Origin: VRUE01 sp963732225 | GTDB taxonomy: Bacteria > Actinomycetota > Thermoleophilia > Solirubrobacterales > 70-9 | Reading direction: 5' to 3' | Assembly (NCBI GenBank): GCA_963732225.1 | Contig: CAVSYR010000002.1 | Coordinates: 124,001 to 188,000, forward strand | Length of the DNA stretch: 64,000 nucleotides | Shown here: one piece after another, positions 1 through 7,156 of the stretch | Numbering within the stretch: the stretch's first letter is position 1 | How the letters are laid out: each line of letters starts with the position of its first letter | Program-made: the position numbers and the translations under genes | Notes under the pieces: generated by a model | The model's input: only the letters and a program-made list of their open reading frames with translations | What the model was told of the DNA's origin: nothing | Database searches by the model: none

Positions 1-618
1 GCGCAACTCGCCGAGTTCGCGCTCGAGGCGCGTCAAACGGTCCTCGGCGGGGACGAGATCGTCAGCCGGGACAGAGGCCGGCTCGGCTCGGGCCTCTCCA
101 CCCTCTCCAGCGCCGTCGATCTCCCGCTCGACCGCATCTCCCCCAAGCAGCTGCTCGTAGCGATCCTCCTTCTGCCCCGGCCGGCGCTCGTGACGGGCGA
201 CCTGGCCGCGCTCGACCAGGCGCTCGAGCGTCTCGTGGACGGCGCCGAGGTCGGCGAAATCGTGCAGGCGCTGGCCGCGCTGCTTCAGCTCGCCCGGCGT
301 CTGCGGCCCGCGCAGCATCAGGACCGCGAGCAGGGCAACCTCGCCGTCGTCGAGGCCGAAGGCCTGGTCGAGCAGCTGGCGGTATTTGCGGGCGCGGCTG
401 CCGGCACCGCTGGCGAGGCGGGTCCAGCCGCGTAAGGCGAGCCGGCGCAGCGCCTCGACCACGGTCTGCTCGTCGTAGTCGACGACCGGGTCGCGGTTGG
501 TCGACTGGTTGCAGGCGAGGCGCAGGGAGTTGAGCGAGAGCGGGTAGGTGTCCGGCGTCGTGCGCTGCTTCTCGATCAAGCAGCCGAGCACGCGGATCTC
601 TACGGCGTCGGGCTCCAA
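1..618 (-). CDS. YceH/DUF480 (UPF0502) family protein, 3' end cut by window edge
   Basis: The frame is open from 618 down to base 1 (206 codons, no stop), so the C-terminus lies outside the window. It was identified by reading the minus strand: near the N-terminus are VLGCLIEKQRTTPDTYPLS, then LACNQSTNRDPVVDYDE, later LMLRGPQTPGELKQR, and a C-terminal LTRLERELGELR coiled segment. These match the E. coli YceH family (about 215 aa), so only a few residues are missing. The fold is two winged-helix domains and the function is unknown. The only start that keeps the conserved N-terminus is a TTG at 616-618, one base past the pyrE stop (620-622), so it is probably co-transcribed and translationally coupled with pyrE. 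Function call is by family only; family assignment is firm. Confidence 0.85.
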   Translation of the reverse strand, partial: MEPDAVEIRVLGCLIEKQRTTPDTYPLSLNSLRLACNQSTNRDPVVDYDEQTVVEALRRLALRGWTRLASGAGSRARKYRQLLDQAFGLDDGEVALLAVLMLRGPQTPGELKQRGQRLHDFADLGAVHETLERLVERGQVARHERRPGQKEDRYEQLLGGDAVEREIDGAGEGGEARAEPASVPADDLVPAEDRLTRLERELGELR

Positions 619-619
619 C

Positions 620-1186
620 TCAGTCGCGATCGGGACGGTCGGGGTAGATCTCGTCGATCGTGATCAGGGCACGGTAGGGAGCGCCTGCCGCCGCTTCGAT
701 CTTCTCCCCGCCGCCGGCGAGGCGATCGACGACGCCGACCACACCAGCGACTTCGAGTCCCTGTTCGGCGATCCGCTCGATTGCGCGCGCGGTCGAGCCA
801 CCCGTGGTAACCGTGTCCTCGACCACGAGGCAGCGCGCGCCCTCGGCGACCGGACCCTCGACCCAGCGCTGCAGGCCGTGCTGCTTGCGCTCGCCGCGGA
901 CGAAGAAGCCGAGCAGCTCCTTGCCGGCCGGCACCGCGAGGGCGGCGCAGGAGGGTGGGATCGCCGCCGTCGCCGGCCCGCCGACGGCGGTCGCGCCCAG
1001 CTCGCCCGCCAGCGCCGCGATCAGCTCGCCGGCGGCGAGGAAGCCGGCCGGGCGCAGCAGCGCCCGGCGCGCGTCGACGTAGTACTGCGCGGTCGCACCG
1101 CTGGAGAGCGTTACCTCGCCGAGGATCAGCGAGTGCTCGCGCAGCTCGGCGAGCAGGGTCCCCTTGGCGGCATCGAGGTCGGGCAT
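620..1186 (-). CDS. pyrE: Orotate phosphoribosyltransferase
   Basis: 188 aa, normal for the family (about 180-215). It makes orotidine 5'-monophosphate from orotate and PRPP in de novo pyrimidine synthesis, in the cytosol. The PRPP-binding signature VVEDTVTTGGST is at about residues 121-132. A FVRGERKQHG segment at 95-104 corresponds to the flexible catalytic-loop region of OPRTases. The start ATG at 1184-1186 follows directly from MPDLDAAKG and leaves the conserved helix intact. The next gene downstream (YceH-like) begins one base after its stop. No other pyr genes are visible here, so this gene is not in a pyrimidine operon. Confidence 0.95.
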   Translation of the reverse strand: MPDLDAAKGTLLAELREHSLILGEVTLSSGATAQYYVDARRALLRPAGFLAAGELIAALAGELGATAVGGPATAAIPPSCAALAVPAGKELLGFFVRGERKQHGLQRWVEGPVAEGARCLVVEDTVTTGGSTARAIERIAEQGLEVAGVVGVVDRLAGGGEKIEAAAGAPYRALITIDEIYPDRPDRD

Positions 1187-1231
1187 GCGGCGCCCATCCT
1201 ATGAATCGGCGACGAGCTGCGTGAGATCGAG

Positions 1232-2176
1232 CTAGCCGCGCGCCGCCGGGTCCGCGAAGCCCTGGCGCCAGCTCGGGTAGCGAGGCTGCCAACCCAGCTC
1301 GCGCTTTGCCTTGGCATTGGAAGCGCCACGCTGGTTCGTCGCCATCCCCACCACGGCAGAGCCGGCGACGAGGCGAGCGAGCCAGACCGGTACGCGGCGC
1401 GGCTTTTTCGCCTCCACCGCCGCGGCGAAGACCGGCACCCACTCGCTCATCGGCGCCGGCTCGTCGTCGACCACGTTGTAGACGCCGGGCTCGCCCTGCG
1501 CCACCGCGGCCACCGTCGCGCCCGCCGCATCCTCGACGTGGACGAAGGAGAAGGTCCCGGTGCCCTTGCCGACGATCGGCATCCGCCGCTTTTGGAAGTC
1601 CTCGGTCTGCGAGCCGTCGCGGTCGTAGTAGGTACCGGGGCCGTAGAACCAGCCGTAGCGCAGCACGACGCCCTCCATTCCCTCCGTTTTGGTTACCTGT
1701 CGCTCGAGCTCGGCCAGCGCCTTGCCGGCCGTGCCGAACGGACCGGGCGCGGCGGCGAAAACGGGGGCATCCTCATCCTTCACCCAGTCACCCTCGGGGG
1801 CGTAGAAGAAGGCGACGCTCGCCGCGATCAGGCGACGCGTCCCGGCCGCCTTCGCAGCCGTGATCAGGTTGCGCGTCCCCTCGAGGCGCAGGCGGTTGGT
1901 CGGCGCCAGCGGGTCGTCCTTGGCTTTCGGGTCGAGGCGACGCGGCAGTGCGGTCAGCTCGTGAACAACCACCTCGGGAGCTGCCTCGGCAACCGCGCTC
2001 TCCAGCGCCGCTGCATCGAAGACATCGCAGACGACGGCCCCGGCGCCCGCGGCGCGGATCGCTTCCGCGTTCTGCTCGTGCCTGGTCATTCCCGTCACCT
2101 CGTGCCCGGCGGCCAACAGCTGCGGCACCAGCTGCCTGCCGATCGCCCCGCTTGCTCCCGCGACGAAGACCTTCAT
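1232..2176 (-). CDS. Atypical extended short-chain dehydrogenase / NAD-dependent epimerase-like protein
   Basis: 314 aa with an N-terminal Rossmann signature GASGAIG at residues 7-13, and later segments (LRYGWFYGPGTYY, FVHVEDAA, YNVVDDEP) typical of extended SDR / NAD-dependent epimerase proteins. The canonical catalytic YxxxK is not evident: the equivalent region reads PFGTAGKALAELE (146-158), with a phenylalanine where Tyr is expected and shifted Lys spacing. This suggests an atypical or non-catalytic SDR, such as a redox-sensing or substrate-binding role. Substrate cannot be read from sequence. It is followed by pyrE (about 45 bp gap) and preceded by a small membrane protein (10 bp gap), so it may belong to one transcription unit. 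Confidence 0.8.
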   Translation of the reverse strand: MKVFVAGASGAIGRQLVPQLLAAGHEVTGMTRHEQNAEAIRAAGAGAVVCDVFDAAALESAVAEAAPEVVVHELTALPRRLDPKAKDDPLAPTNRLRLEGTRNLITAAKAAGTRRLIAASVAFFYAPEGDWVKDEDAPVFAAAPGPFGTAGKALAELERQVTKTEGMEGVVLRYGWFYGPGTYYDRDGSQTEDFQKRRMPIVGKGTGTFSFVHVEDAAGATVAAVAQGEPGVYNVVDDEPAPMSEWVPVFAAAVEAKKPRRVPVWLARLVAGSAVVGMATNQRGASNAKAKRELGWQPRYPSWRQGFADPAARG

Positions 2177-2186
2177 CCCGCACCTC

Positions 2187-2588
2187 CTACTCGTGATCTG
2201 CGGCGTTCATCCGTTCCGATACCCGCGCCAGCCAGGCGGCAGCCACGCCACCGAAGGCGAGCAGCAGCGTGTCGCTCCAGCCGCGCGCCTCGCTCTTCGC
2301 TTCGCCGGTGTCAAAGGCGTGGTTTATCGCGTGAAAGCCGTACCAGAGAGCCCCGAGCCAGAGGATCGGCGCCCGCCAAGAGGCGCGCCAGATCGAGATC
2401 GCCACCGCCACCCCGAAGGCCAGCATGAAAGCGCCGACGTCACCCACGTAATGGGAGTTCTCGATCCCGTAGTGCCCGATCTGGTCGAAGAAGGTGTCGG
2501 GCGCGACCAGCGCCATTCCCCCGGTGACGATGTGCCAGGCGGCGATTACGAAGAGAACCGCTTTCAGGGCTCTCTCGCTGATCACCAT
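2187..2588 (-). CDS. Small four-helix membrane protein
   Basis: 133 aa. Four hydrophobic segments can be seen at about residues 9-29, 47-66, 71-90 and 104-122, with a conserved-looking WYGFHAINHAFD segment between the third and fourth. No catalytic motif is recognised. It resembles the small DUF4383/DUF4345-like membrane proteins of actinobacteria, but this is an impression only. It lies 10 bp upstream of the SDR gene and just after the L,D-transpeptidase gene on the same strand, so co-transcription is plausible. Function unknown. Confidence 0.7.
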   Translation of the reverse strand: MVISERALKAVLFVIAAWHIVTGGMALVAPDTFFDQIGHYGIENSHYVGDVGAFMLAFGVAVAISIWRASWRAPILWLGALWYGFHAINHAFDTGEAKSEARGWSDTLLLAFGGVAAAWLARVSERMNAADHE

Positions 2589-2597
2589 CGGCCTGGG

Positions 2598-3569
2598 CTA
2601 GAAGACGAAGATGGACTCGCCGAAATGAAGCTGTTCGTAGATCCGCGGCTGGTCGGCGATGAAGGTGCGCACGCAGCCGTGACTAGCAGCGTAGGTCGGC
2701 ACTTCGTGGTAGCCGTGGACGGCGTAGCCGTTGTGCCAGTAGAAGGAGTAGTACATCCCCTCTGAGTTGTAGCCCGGTTCCTGGCGGTAGAAGCTGTAGT
2801 GACCGGTCACCGTCGGGGTCGAGGGCTTGCCGGTCGAGACCGGGTAGATCGCGAAGGGCTTGTCGCCTTTGGTGAGGACGAGGACCTGCTTGTCGAGCGG
2901 CACCTCGGCGTGTTCGCCGGCGTTCGGGTACTTGACGTGGTAGCCGCCGCGGCCGCCGAAGACGTTCTTGACCAGCCCCTTGCCGGCCCGCTCGGTGCGC
3001 GCTTGGCCGTTGACCTTGCGGTAGGCGAGCACCTCACGGCCGGTACGGCCGTCGAAGCACTTGCCGCCGCCGGCGTTGTAGCCCAGCTTCGCCATCGCCT
3101 GCTTGAAGCCGCCGACCACCTTGCTGCACTGGCCCGCGTGCAGGGCGGGGAAGCTGACGCCCCAGCTCTTGCGCACGGTGCTGTCGCCGCCAAGCGCGGC
3201 GGTAGCGACGTGCTTGGCCGCGGCGGCGTACTTGCCGTCTTCGCGGACGATGATCGAGGCGCTGAAGCTGCCGGCCCCGCCCTTGCCCGGCTGCACCGCG
3301 GCCTGGCGGGCGAGCAGCTTGTGGCCGTTCAGGTAGAAGGTCACTTCGACGTGCTGACCGGCGACGAACGGCGTGATCGTCCCGTTGACCGGCACCGTGT
3401 CGTAGATCCCAGCCTTGCCCCCGTGCAGGTGCCCAACCTGGATCGAGATGGTCGCGTCCGGGGGACCGGTGGGTTTCGCCGGTGCGGGCGCGGCGGCGAA
3501 CGAGGCCGGTGCCGCTGCCAGTGCGAGCAGGGCAAAGACGATCAGGGCGGGACCGAGACGGCGACTCAC
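2598..3569 (-). CDS. Secreted L,D-transpeptidase (YkuD domain)
   Basis: 323 aa. An N-terminal signal peptide (hydrophobic residues about 8-25, ending ASFA/AAP) directs export. The C-terminal YkuD domain carries the hallmark HGY..VP....SHGCVR motif at about 285-301, with Cys299 as catalytic nucleophile and His285/His297 nearby. Such enzymes form 3-3 peptidoglycan cross-links or attach proteins to peptidoglycan in the cell wall. The central region (about 130-220) has a peptidoglycan-binding-like GGFKQAMAKLGYNAG.. KCFD segment that could position the enzyme. It has its own upstream region (3570-3801), so it probably heads a unit with the small membrane protein and SDR genes. Confidence 0.9.
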   Translation of the reverse strand: MSRRLGPALIVFALLALAAAPASFAAAPAPAKPTGPPDATISIQVGHLHGGKAGIYDTVPVNGTITPFVAGQHVEVTFYLNGHKLLARQAAVQPGKGGAGSFSASIIVREDGKYAAAAKHVATAALGGDSTVRKSWGVSFPALHAGQCSKVVGGFKQAMAKLGYNAGGGKCFDGRTGREVLAYRKVNGQARTERAGKGLVKNVFGGRGGYHVKYPNAGEHAEVPLDKQVLVLTKGDKPFAIYPVSTGKPSTPTVTGHYSFYRQEPGYNSEGMYYSFYWHNGYAVHGYHEVPTYAASHGCVRTFIADQPRIYEQLHFGESIFVF

Positions 3570-3765
3570 GGGCTGGATTCTTACCGATCGCGCGGTCGGG
3601 GTGACGAAAGAGTCAATTCTTTGTCAAATGAGAGCGATGGCCCTTGATTTACCGGATGCCGCCAATACGAGTCCCCCGCCCTCCGCTGCCTATTTCAAGT
3701 CAAATCGCTTGGTAGGCTTTGTCCCACGAGTGTCAATCGGTTGGGGGCTCGCCCCCTTCACCCTG
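3570..3765. other. Intergenic region, lower GC, presumed promoter region of the L,D-transpeptidase
   Basis: About 200 bases without a convincing ORF. The DNA is visibly richer in A/T than the flanking genes (for example 3600-3660 and 3695-3735). A short G/C hairpin GGGGGC-TC-GCCCCC lies at 3743-3756. I see no tRNA cloverleaf. The region must hold the promoter of the minus-strand L,D-transpeptidase, but I cannot place -35/-10 boxes with confidence. Confidence 0.4.
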
Positions 3766-3792
3766 AAACGGCCCGCCACTGGCGGGCCGTTT
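3766..3792 (-). terminator. Rho-independent-type terminator after the CPBP protease gene
   Basis: A perfect 12-bp stem: AAACGGCCCGCC (3766-3777), loop ACT, GGCGGGCCGTTT (3781-3792). It begins 10 bases past the minus-strand CPBP stop (3802) and ends in a short T run on either strand, so it could act in both directions. The GC-rich stem and A/T flanks are typical of intrinsic terminators. Confidence 0.75.
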
Positions 3793-3801
3793 CTTTGCCC
3801 G

Positions 3802-4494
3802 CTAATGCCCGAGCAGCGCTACTGAGTTGTTCAGCATGTGCAACAGGATTCCGGGCCAGATCGAGCCGGTCTTCTCATAGAGCAGGGCGAGAATGAAGCC
3901 GAAGACGATCAGCGGCGGCACGGCGCTGACTCCAGTCGTCGCGTGCAGGCCGCCGAAGATCAGGCCGCTGATCAACGCCGCGGCGAGCCGGGGCAGTCGC
4001 TCACGTAGGCCGCCGAAGAGAAAGCCGCGGAAACAGACCTCCTCGCTGATCGGGGCGGCGATCACGATCAGCAGGACCTGGACCGGCACCGTGCCGAAGT
4101 CTTCGGCGATGTCCTTCTGGTGCGGGGAGCCGAATACGGCCGTGTAGACGATCGCGAAGACCAGGTAGGCGCCGATCGCGGCGAACATCCACTTGATCGC
4201 CCCAGGGCGGAACTTCCGCAGGCCCAGCTGCGCCGCCGCCTCGCGCACGCTCGCCCCCCGTCCCGCCGCGATCGCAAACGGCACCAGCAGAAAACCGAGC
4301 GCGGTGGCCAGTTGCACGAACGCGTTGGCGGCATCGCTCAGTTCGCCGCCCGAGGGCGGGTTGTCGATAACCAGGGCCGGCACCGAGAGCACGATCCCCG
4401 TGCCGAGGGCGAGCAGGACGCCGAGTACCGCGGCCCACGGGCCCCACTTCGCGTACGGGAAGCCGGCGGGCTTTGCGGATACCGTGGCGTCCAT
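3802..4494 (-). CDS. CPBP-family intramembrane metalloprotease (CAAX protease / Abi type)
   Basis: 230 aa from the ATG at 4492-4494. A longer upstream reading exists but would run through the MscS-like gene on the other strand and lacks membrane character. Several transmembrane helices are visible (about 20-42, 58-77, 103-121, 137-150, 174-185, 194-208). The family's metal/catalytic motifs are present: EEVCFR (Glu151-Glu152, Arg156), His184 in GGLHATTG, and HMLNN (His219, Asn222). Members cleave membrane substrates or act in bacteriocin immunity; the substrate here is unknown. Its start codon overlaps the divergent MscS-like start inside the tetranucleotide CATG (4492-4495). A strong hairpin follows the stop. 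Confidence 0.88.
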   Translation of the reverse strand: MDATVSAKPAGFPYAKWGPWAAVLGVLLALGTGIVLSVPALVIDNPPSGGELSDAANAFVQLATALGFLLVPFAIAAGRGASVREAAAQLGLRKFRPGAIKWMFAAIGAYLVFAIVYTAVFGSPHQKDIAEDFGTVPVQVLLIVIAAPISEEVCFRGFLFGGLRERLPRLAAALISGLIFGGLHATTGVSAVPPLIVFGFILALLYEKTGSIWPGILLHMLNNSVALLGH

Positions 4495-4909
4495 GACGCC
4501 GGCAGTTTCACAGGTCTCCAGGTCCACGAAGACGAGGCTGCGCTTTCTGCGCCGCCTCGTGATCCTGATCGTCTTCCTCGTCTTGGTGGCGATCGCGCTC
4601 AGCCAGTTCACCGAGCTGAAGCGGCTGGCGACCGGGATCCTCGCCTCGACCGCGGTGCTGGCGGCAATCGTCGGCTTCGCCGCCCAGCACACGATCGGCA
4701 ACATGGTCGCCGGCGTTCAGTTGGCCGTCTCGCAGCCGATCAAGATCGGCGACCGCATCTCCTTCGAAGAAGTCGAAGGGCGGGTCACCGACATCACCCT
4801 CTCCTACACCTACGTCGACCCCGGCGACGGCACCGACGTCGTCATCCCCAACCAGATGCTGGTCGACGGGATCATCCACAACCTCTCGACCGAAGACACC
4901 CAGGCCTGA
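4493..4909 (+). CDS. Minimal MscS-like mechanosensitive channel protein
   Basis: 138 aa from the ATG at 4493. One hydrophobic helix (about 20-38) is followed by a second, pore-like helix and the start of the MscS beta domain: GFAAQHTIGNMVAGV then IKIGDRI and VIPNQMLVDGIIHNLS, the classic MscS core. E. coli MscS is 286 aa. Here two N-terminal helices and most of the cytoplasmic C-terminal domain are missing, so this is close to a bare TM3-beta domain. It may form a reduced channel or be a partner subunit. The start is set by the CATG shared with the divergent CPBP gene, leaving no leader on either side. The penicillin-binding protein gene starts 30 bp downstream on the same strand. Confidence 0.85.
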   Translation: MTPAVSQVSRSTKTRLRFLRRLVILIVFLVLVAIALSQFTELKRLATGILASTAVLAAIVGFAAQHTIGNMVAGVQLAVSQPIKIGDRISFEEVEGRVTDITLSYTYVDPGDGTDVVIPNQMLVDGIIHNLSTEDTQA

Positions 4910-4939
4910 GCGAGCCCGGGCCCGAAGTACCCTCTTCCC

Positions 4940-7087
4940 ATGGCGCAGCGCAATCGGCGACGTCAGCGACGGCGCGGGGGCATTGGGGCCAAGCTGGCCC
5001 TGCTCGGCGGCACCCTCTTCGTCGTCATCGTCTTCGGCGTCTTCGCGGTCGCCTCCTGGGTGCTCAACGTCGCCGCTGACGCGCCCTCGCTGGCGGCCTG
5101 CAAGGAAGTCGACCGCACCGGCAACTCGGTGATCTATGCGGGCGATGGCAGCAAGCTGGGCCTGATCGAGTCCGACGAAGCGCGCGACCCGGTCTCGATC
5201 AAGCGCATCCCCAAGCAGTTGCAGCTGGCCACGGTCGCGATCGAGGACCAGCGCTTCTACGAACACGGCGGCGTCGACCCCGAGGGCATCCTCCGCGCCG
5301 CGCTGAAGAACCTGGAAGCGGGCAAGACCGTCGAGGGCGGCTCGACGATCACCCAGCAGCTAGTCCGCCACCTTTGCCTGCGCAACCCCAAGCGCGACCT
5401 CGAACGCAAGATCATCGAGGCGAAGCTGGCGATCGAGTACGCCGAACAGCACTCGCGCAAAGAAATCCTCGACCAGTACCTCAACACCGCCACCTACGGG
5501 ACGGTTGAAGGGGCGACCACAGTCGGGGTCGGTGCGGCGGCGCAAATCTACTTCTCGAAACCGGTCTCGAAGCTCTCGCTCGAACAGGCCGCCCTGCTCG
5601 CTGGCCTGCCGCAAGCGCCCTCCGAATACAACCCGATCCTCCACCCCCACGAAGCGCTGCAGCGGCGCAACTCGGTGCTGGCCAAGATGGCCCACCTCGG
5701 CTACCTCTCCCCCGAGCGCGCCCGCCAGGCCGAAGAACGCGGCCTCGGGCTAAACGTCTCCGGCTCCTACTTCGCCCACCGCGAACCGTTCTTCTTTGAC
5801 TACGTCGAACACGAACTGATCGAACGCTACGGCGCCCAGTCCGTGCGCAACGGCGGGATCAAGGCCTACACGACGATCCAACCGCGGCTGCAGGAAGTCG
5901 GCTTGGAAGCGATGCGCTCGGCGCTGCCCTACTCCACCGACCCCTCCTCGGCCCTGGTCTCGATCGATCCCGACAACGGCGAGATCGAGTCGATGGTCTC
6001 CAGCTCGAGCTATGACTCGAGTCAGTTCAACCTCGCCGCCCAGGGCCACCGCCAGCCCGGCTCGACCTTCAAGGCCTTCGTCCTGACCACGGCGATCAAG
6101 CAGGGCATCGACCCCTACACGACCTACTACACCTCGAAACCGCTCGACCTCAACCTGCCCAAGTGGGGCCACTGGGAAGTCCACACCGCCGACGAGGGTT
6201 ACCTCGGCAACGTCAACCTGCAGCAGGCGACGGTCGCTTCCGACAACACGGTCTTCGCCCAGCTCGACCTCGACGTCGGACCGGAACGAGTCGCCGCGAC
6301 GGCGAAGTCGATGGGAATCACCAGTCCGCTCGACGGCATCCCGGCCGAGGGCATCGGCGGGCTCCGCATCGGCGTCTCACCGCTGGAACTGGCGGATGCC
6401 TACGCGACGCTAGCCGATGGCGGCATCCACCACGACCCGATCGCGATCAAGCGCATCGTCTTCCCCAGCGGCAAGACCGAGCGGCCCAACCGGACTCCGC
6501 CGCGCCGCGTCATCTCCGAAGCGGTCGCCTATGAGGTGACCCGCCTGCTGCACGACAACATCACCGAAGGCACCGGCACCGCCGCCTACACCGGCTGCCC
6601 CGGGCAGGCCGGCAAGACCGGCACGACCGACCGCGAGACCGACGCCTGGTTCGCCGGCTACCAGCCCAACCTGACTACCGTGGTCTGGGTCGGCTACCCA
6701 CAGTCCAACGCAATCGAAATGACCGACGTGCACGGCATCACCGTCTTCGGCGGCACCTTCCCCGCCGAAATCTGGCACTCGCTTTACTCGGGAGCCGAAA
6801 TCCCCTGCGAGGAATTCGACAAGCCCAAGCAGCCGATCAGCTGGGCCCCGTTCTTCGGCCAGTTCACCGCCTCGTCGCCGCGCAGCAAAGGCGCCAGTGG
6901 TCCGGGCGGCGCGGCGGAAGCCGAAGCCGACCGAGCCCGCGAAATCGGCGAAGAAGTGACCGGGGGCTACAACCCTGATGCCTACGCGCCCGGCGCCGGT
7001 CAGGAACCGACGCCGGTACCGCCGCCCCCACCCGCGGCGAATGTCGGTGGTGGTGGCGCGGCTGAAGAAGAAACCGGGGGCAAGTAG
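4940..7087 (+). CDS. Class A penicillin-binding protein (bifunctional transglycosylase/transpeptidase)
   Basis: 715 aa. Arg-rich cytoplasmic N-terminus, one membrane anchor (about 17-42), then a GT51 glycosyltransferase domain with catalytic Glu102 in EDQRFYEHGG and the STITQQL motif (135-141). The transpeptidase domain has the active-site SxxK as PGSTFK (Ser375, Lys378), SDN (434-436) and KTGT (559-562). It polymerises and cross-links peptidoglycan outside the membrane. The C-terminal 70 residues are low-complexity Pro/Gly/Glu. The TAG stop at 7085-7087 is followed in the same frame by an open reading frame for a membrane glycosyltransferase. Complete by all catalytic motifs. Confidence 0.95.
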   Translation: MAQRNRRRQRRRGGIGAKLALLGGTLFVVIVFGVFAVASWVLNVAADAPSLAACKEVDRTGNSVIYAGDGSKLGLIESDEARDPVSIKRIPKQLQLATVAIEDQRFYEHGGVDPEGILRAALKNLEAGKTVEGGSTITQQLVRHLCLRNPKRDLERKIIEAKLAIEYAEQHSRKEILDQYLNTATYGTVEGATTVGVGAAAQIYFSKPVSKLSLEQAALLAGLPQAPSEYNPILHPHEALQRRNSVLAKMAHLGYLSPERARQAEERGLGLNVSGSYFAHREPFFFDYVEHELIERYGAQSVRNGGIKAYTTIQPRLQEVGLEAMRSALPYSTDPSSALVSIDPDNGEIESMVSSSSYDSSQFNLAAQGHRQPGSTFKAFVLTTAIKQGIDPYTTYYTSKPLDLNLPKWGHWEVHTADEGYLGNVNLQQATVASDNTVFAQLDLDVGPERVAATAKSMGITSPLDGIPAEGIGGLRIGVSPLELADAYATLADGGIHHDPIAIKRIVFPSGKTERPNRTPPRRVISEAVAYEVTRLLHDNITEGTGTAAYTGCPGQAGKTGTTDRETDAWFAGYQPNLTTVVWVGYPQSNAIEMTDVHGITVFGGTFPAEIWHSLYSGAEIPCEEFDKPKQPISWAPFFGQFTASSPRSKGASGPGGAAEAEADRAREIGEEVTGGYNPDAYAPGAGQEPTPVPPPPPAANVGGGGAAEEETGGK

Positions 7088-7156
7088 CTGAGCCTCGCGC
7101 CGGCGGTTGCCTACGCCCTGATCTGGGCGGGATTCGCCGCCTACCTCGGTGCGCTG

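Noticed and set aside
3680..3760. Possible structured RNA or tRNA fragment before the terminator at 3766
   Set aside because: It has a GGGGGC/GCCCCC hairpin but no D arm, anticodon arm or T-loop consensus; reads as plain intergenic DNA.
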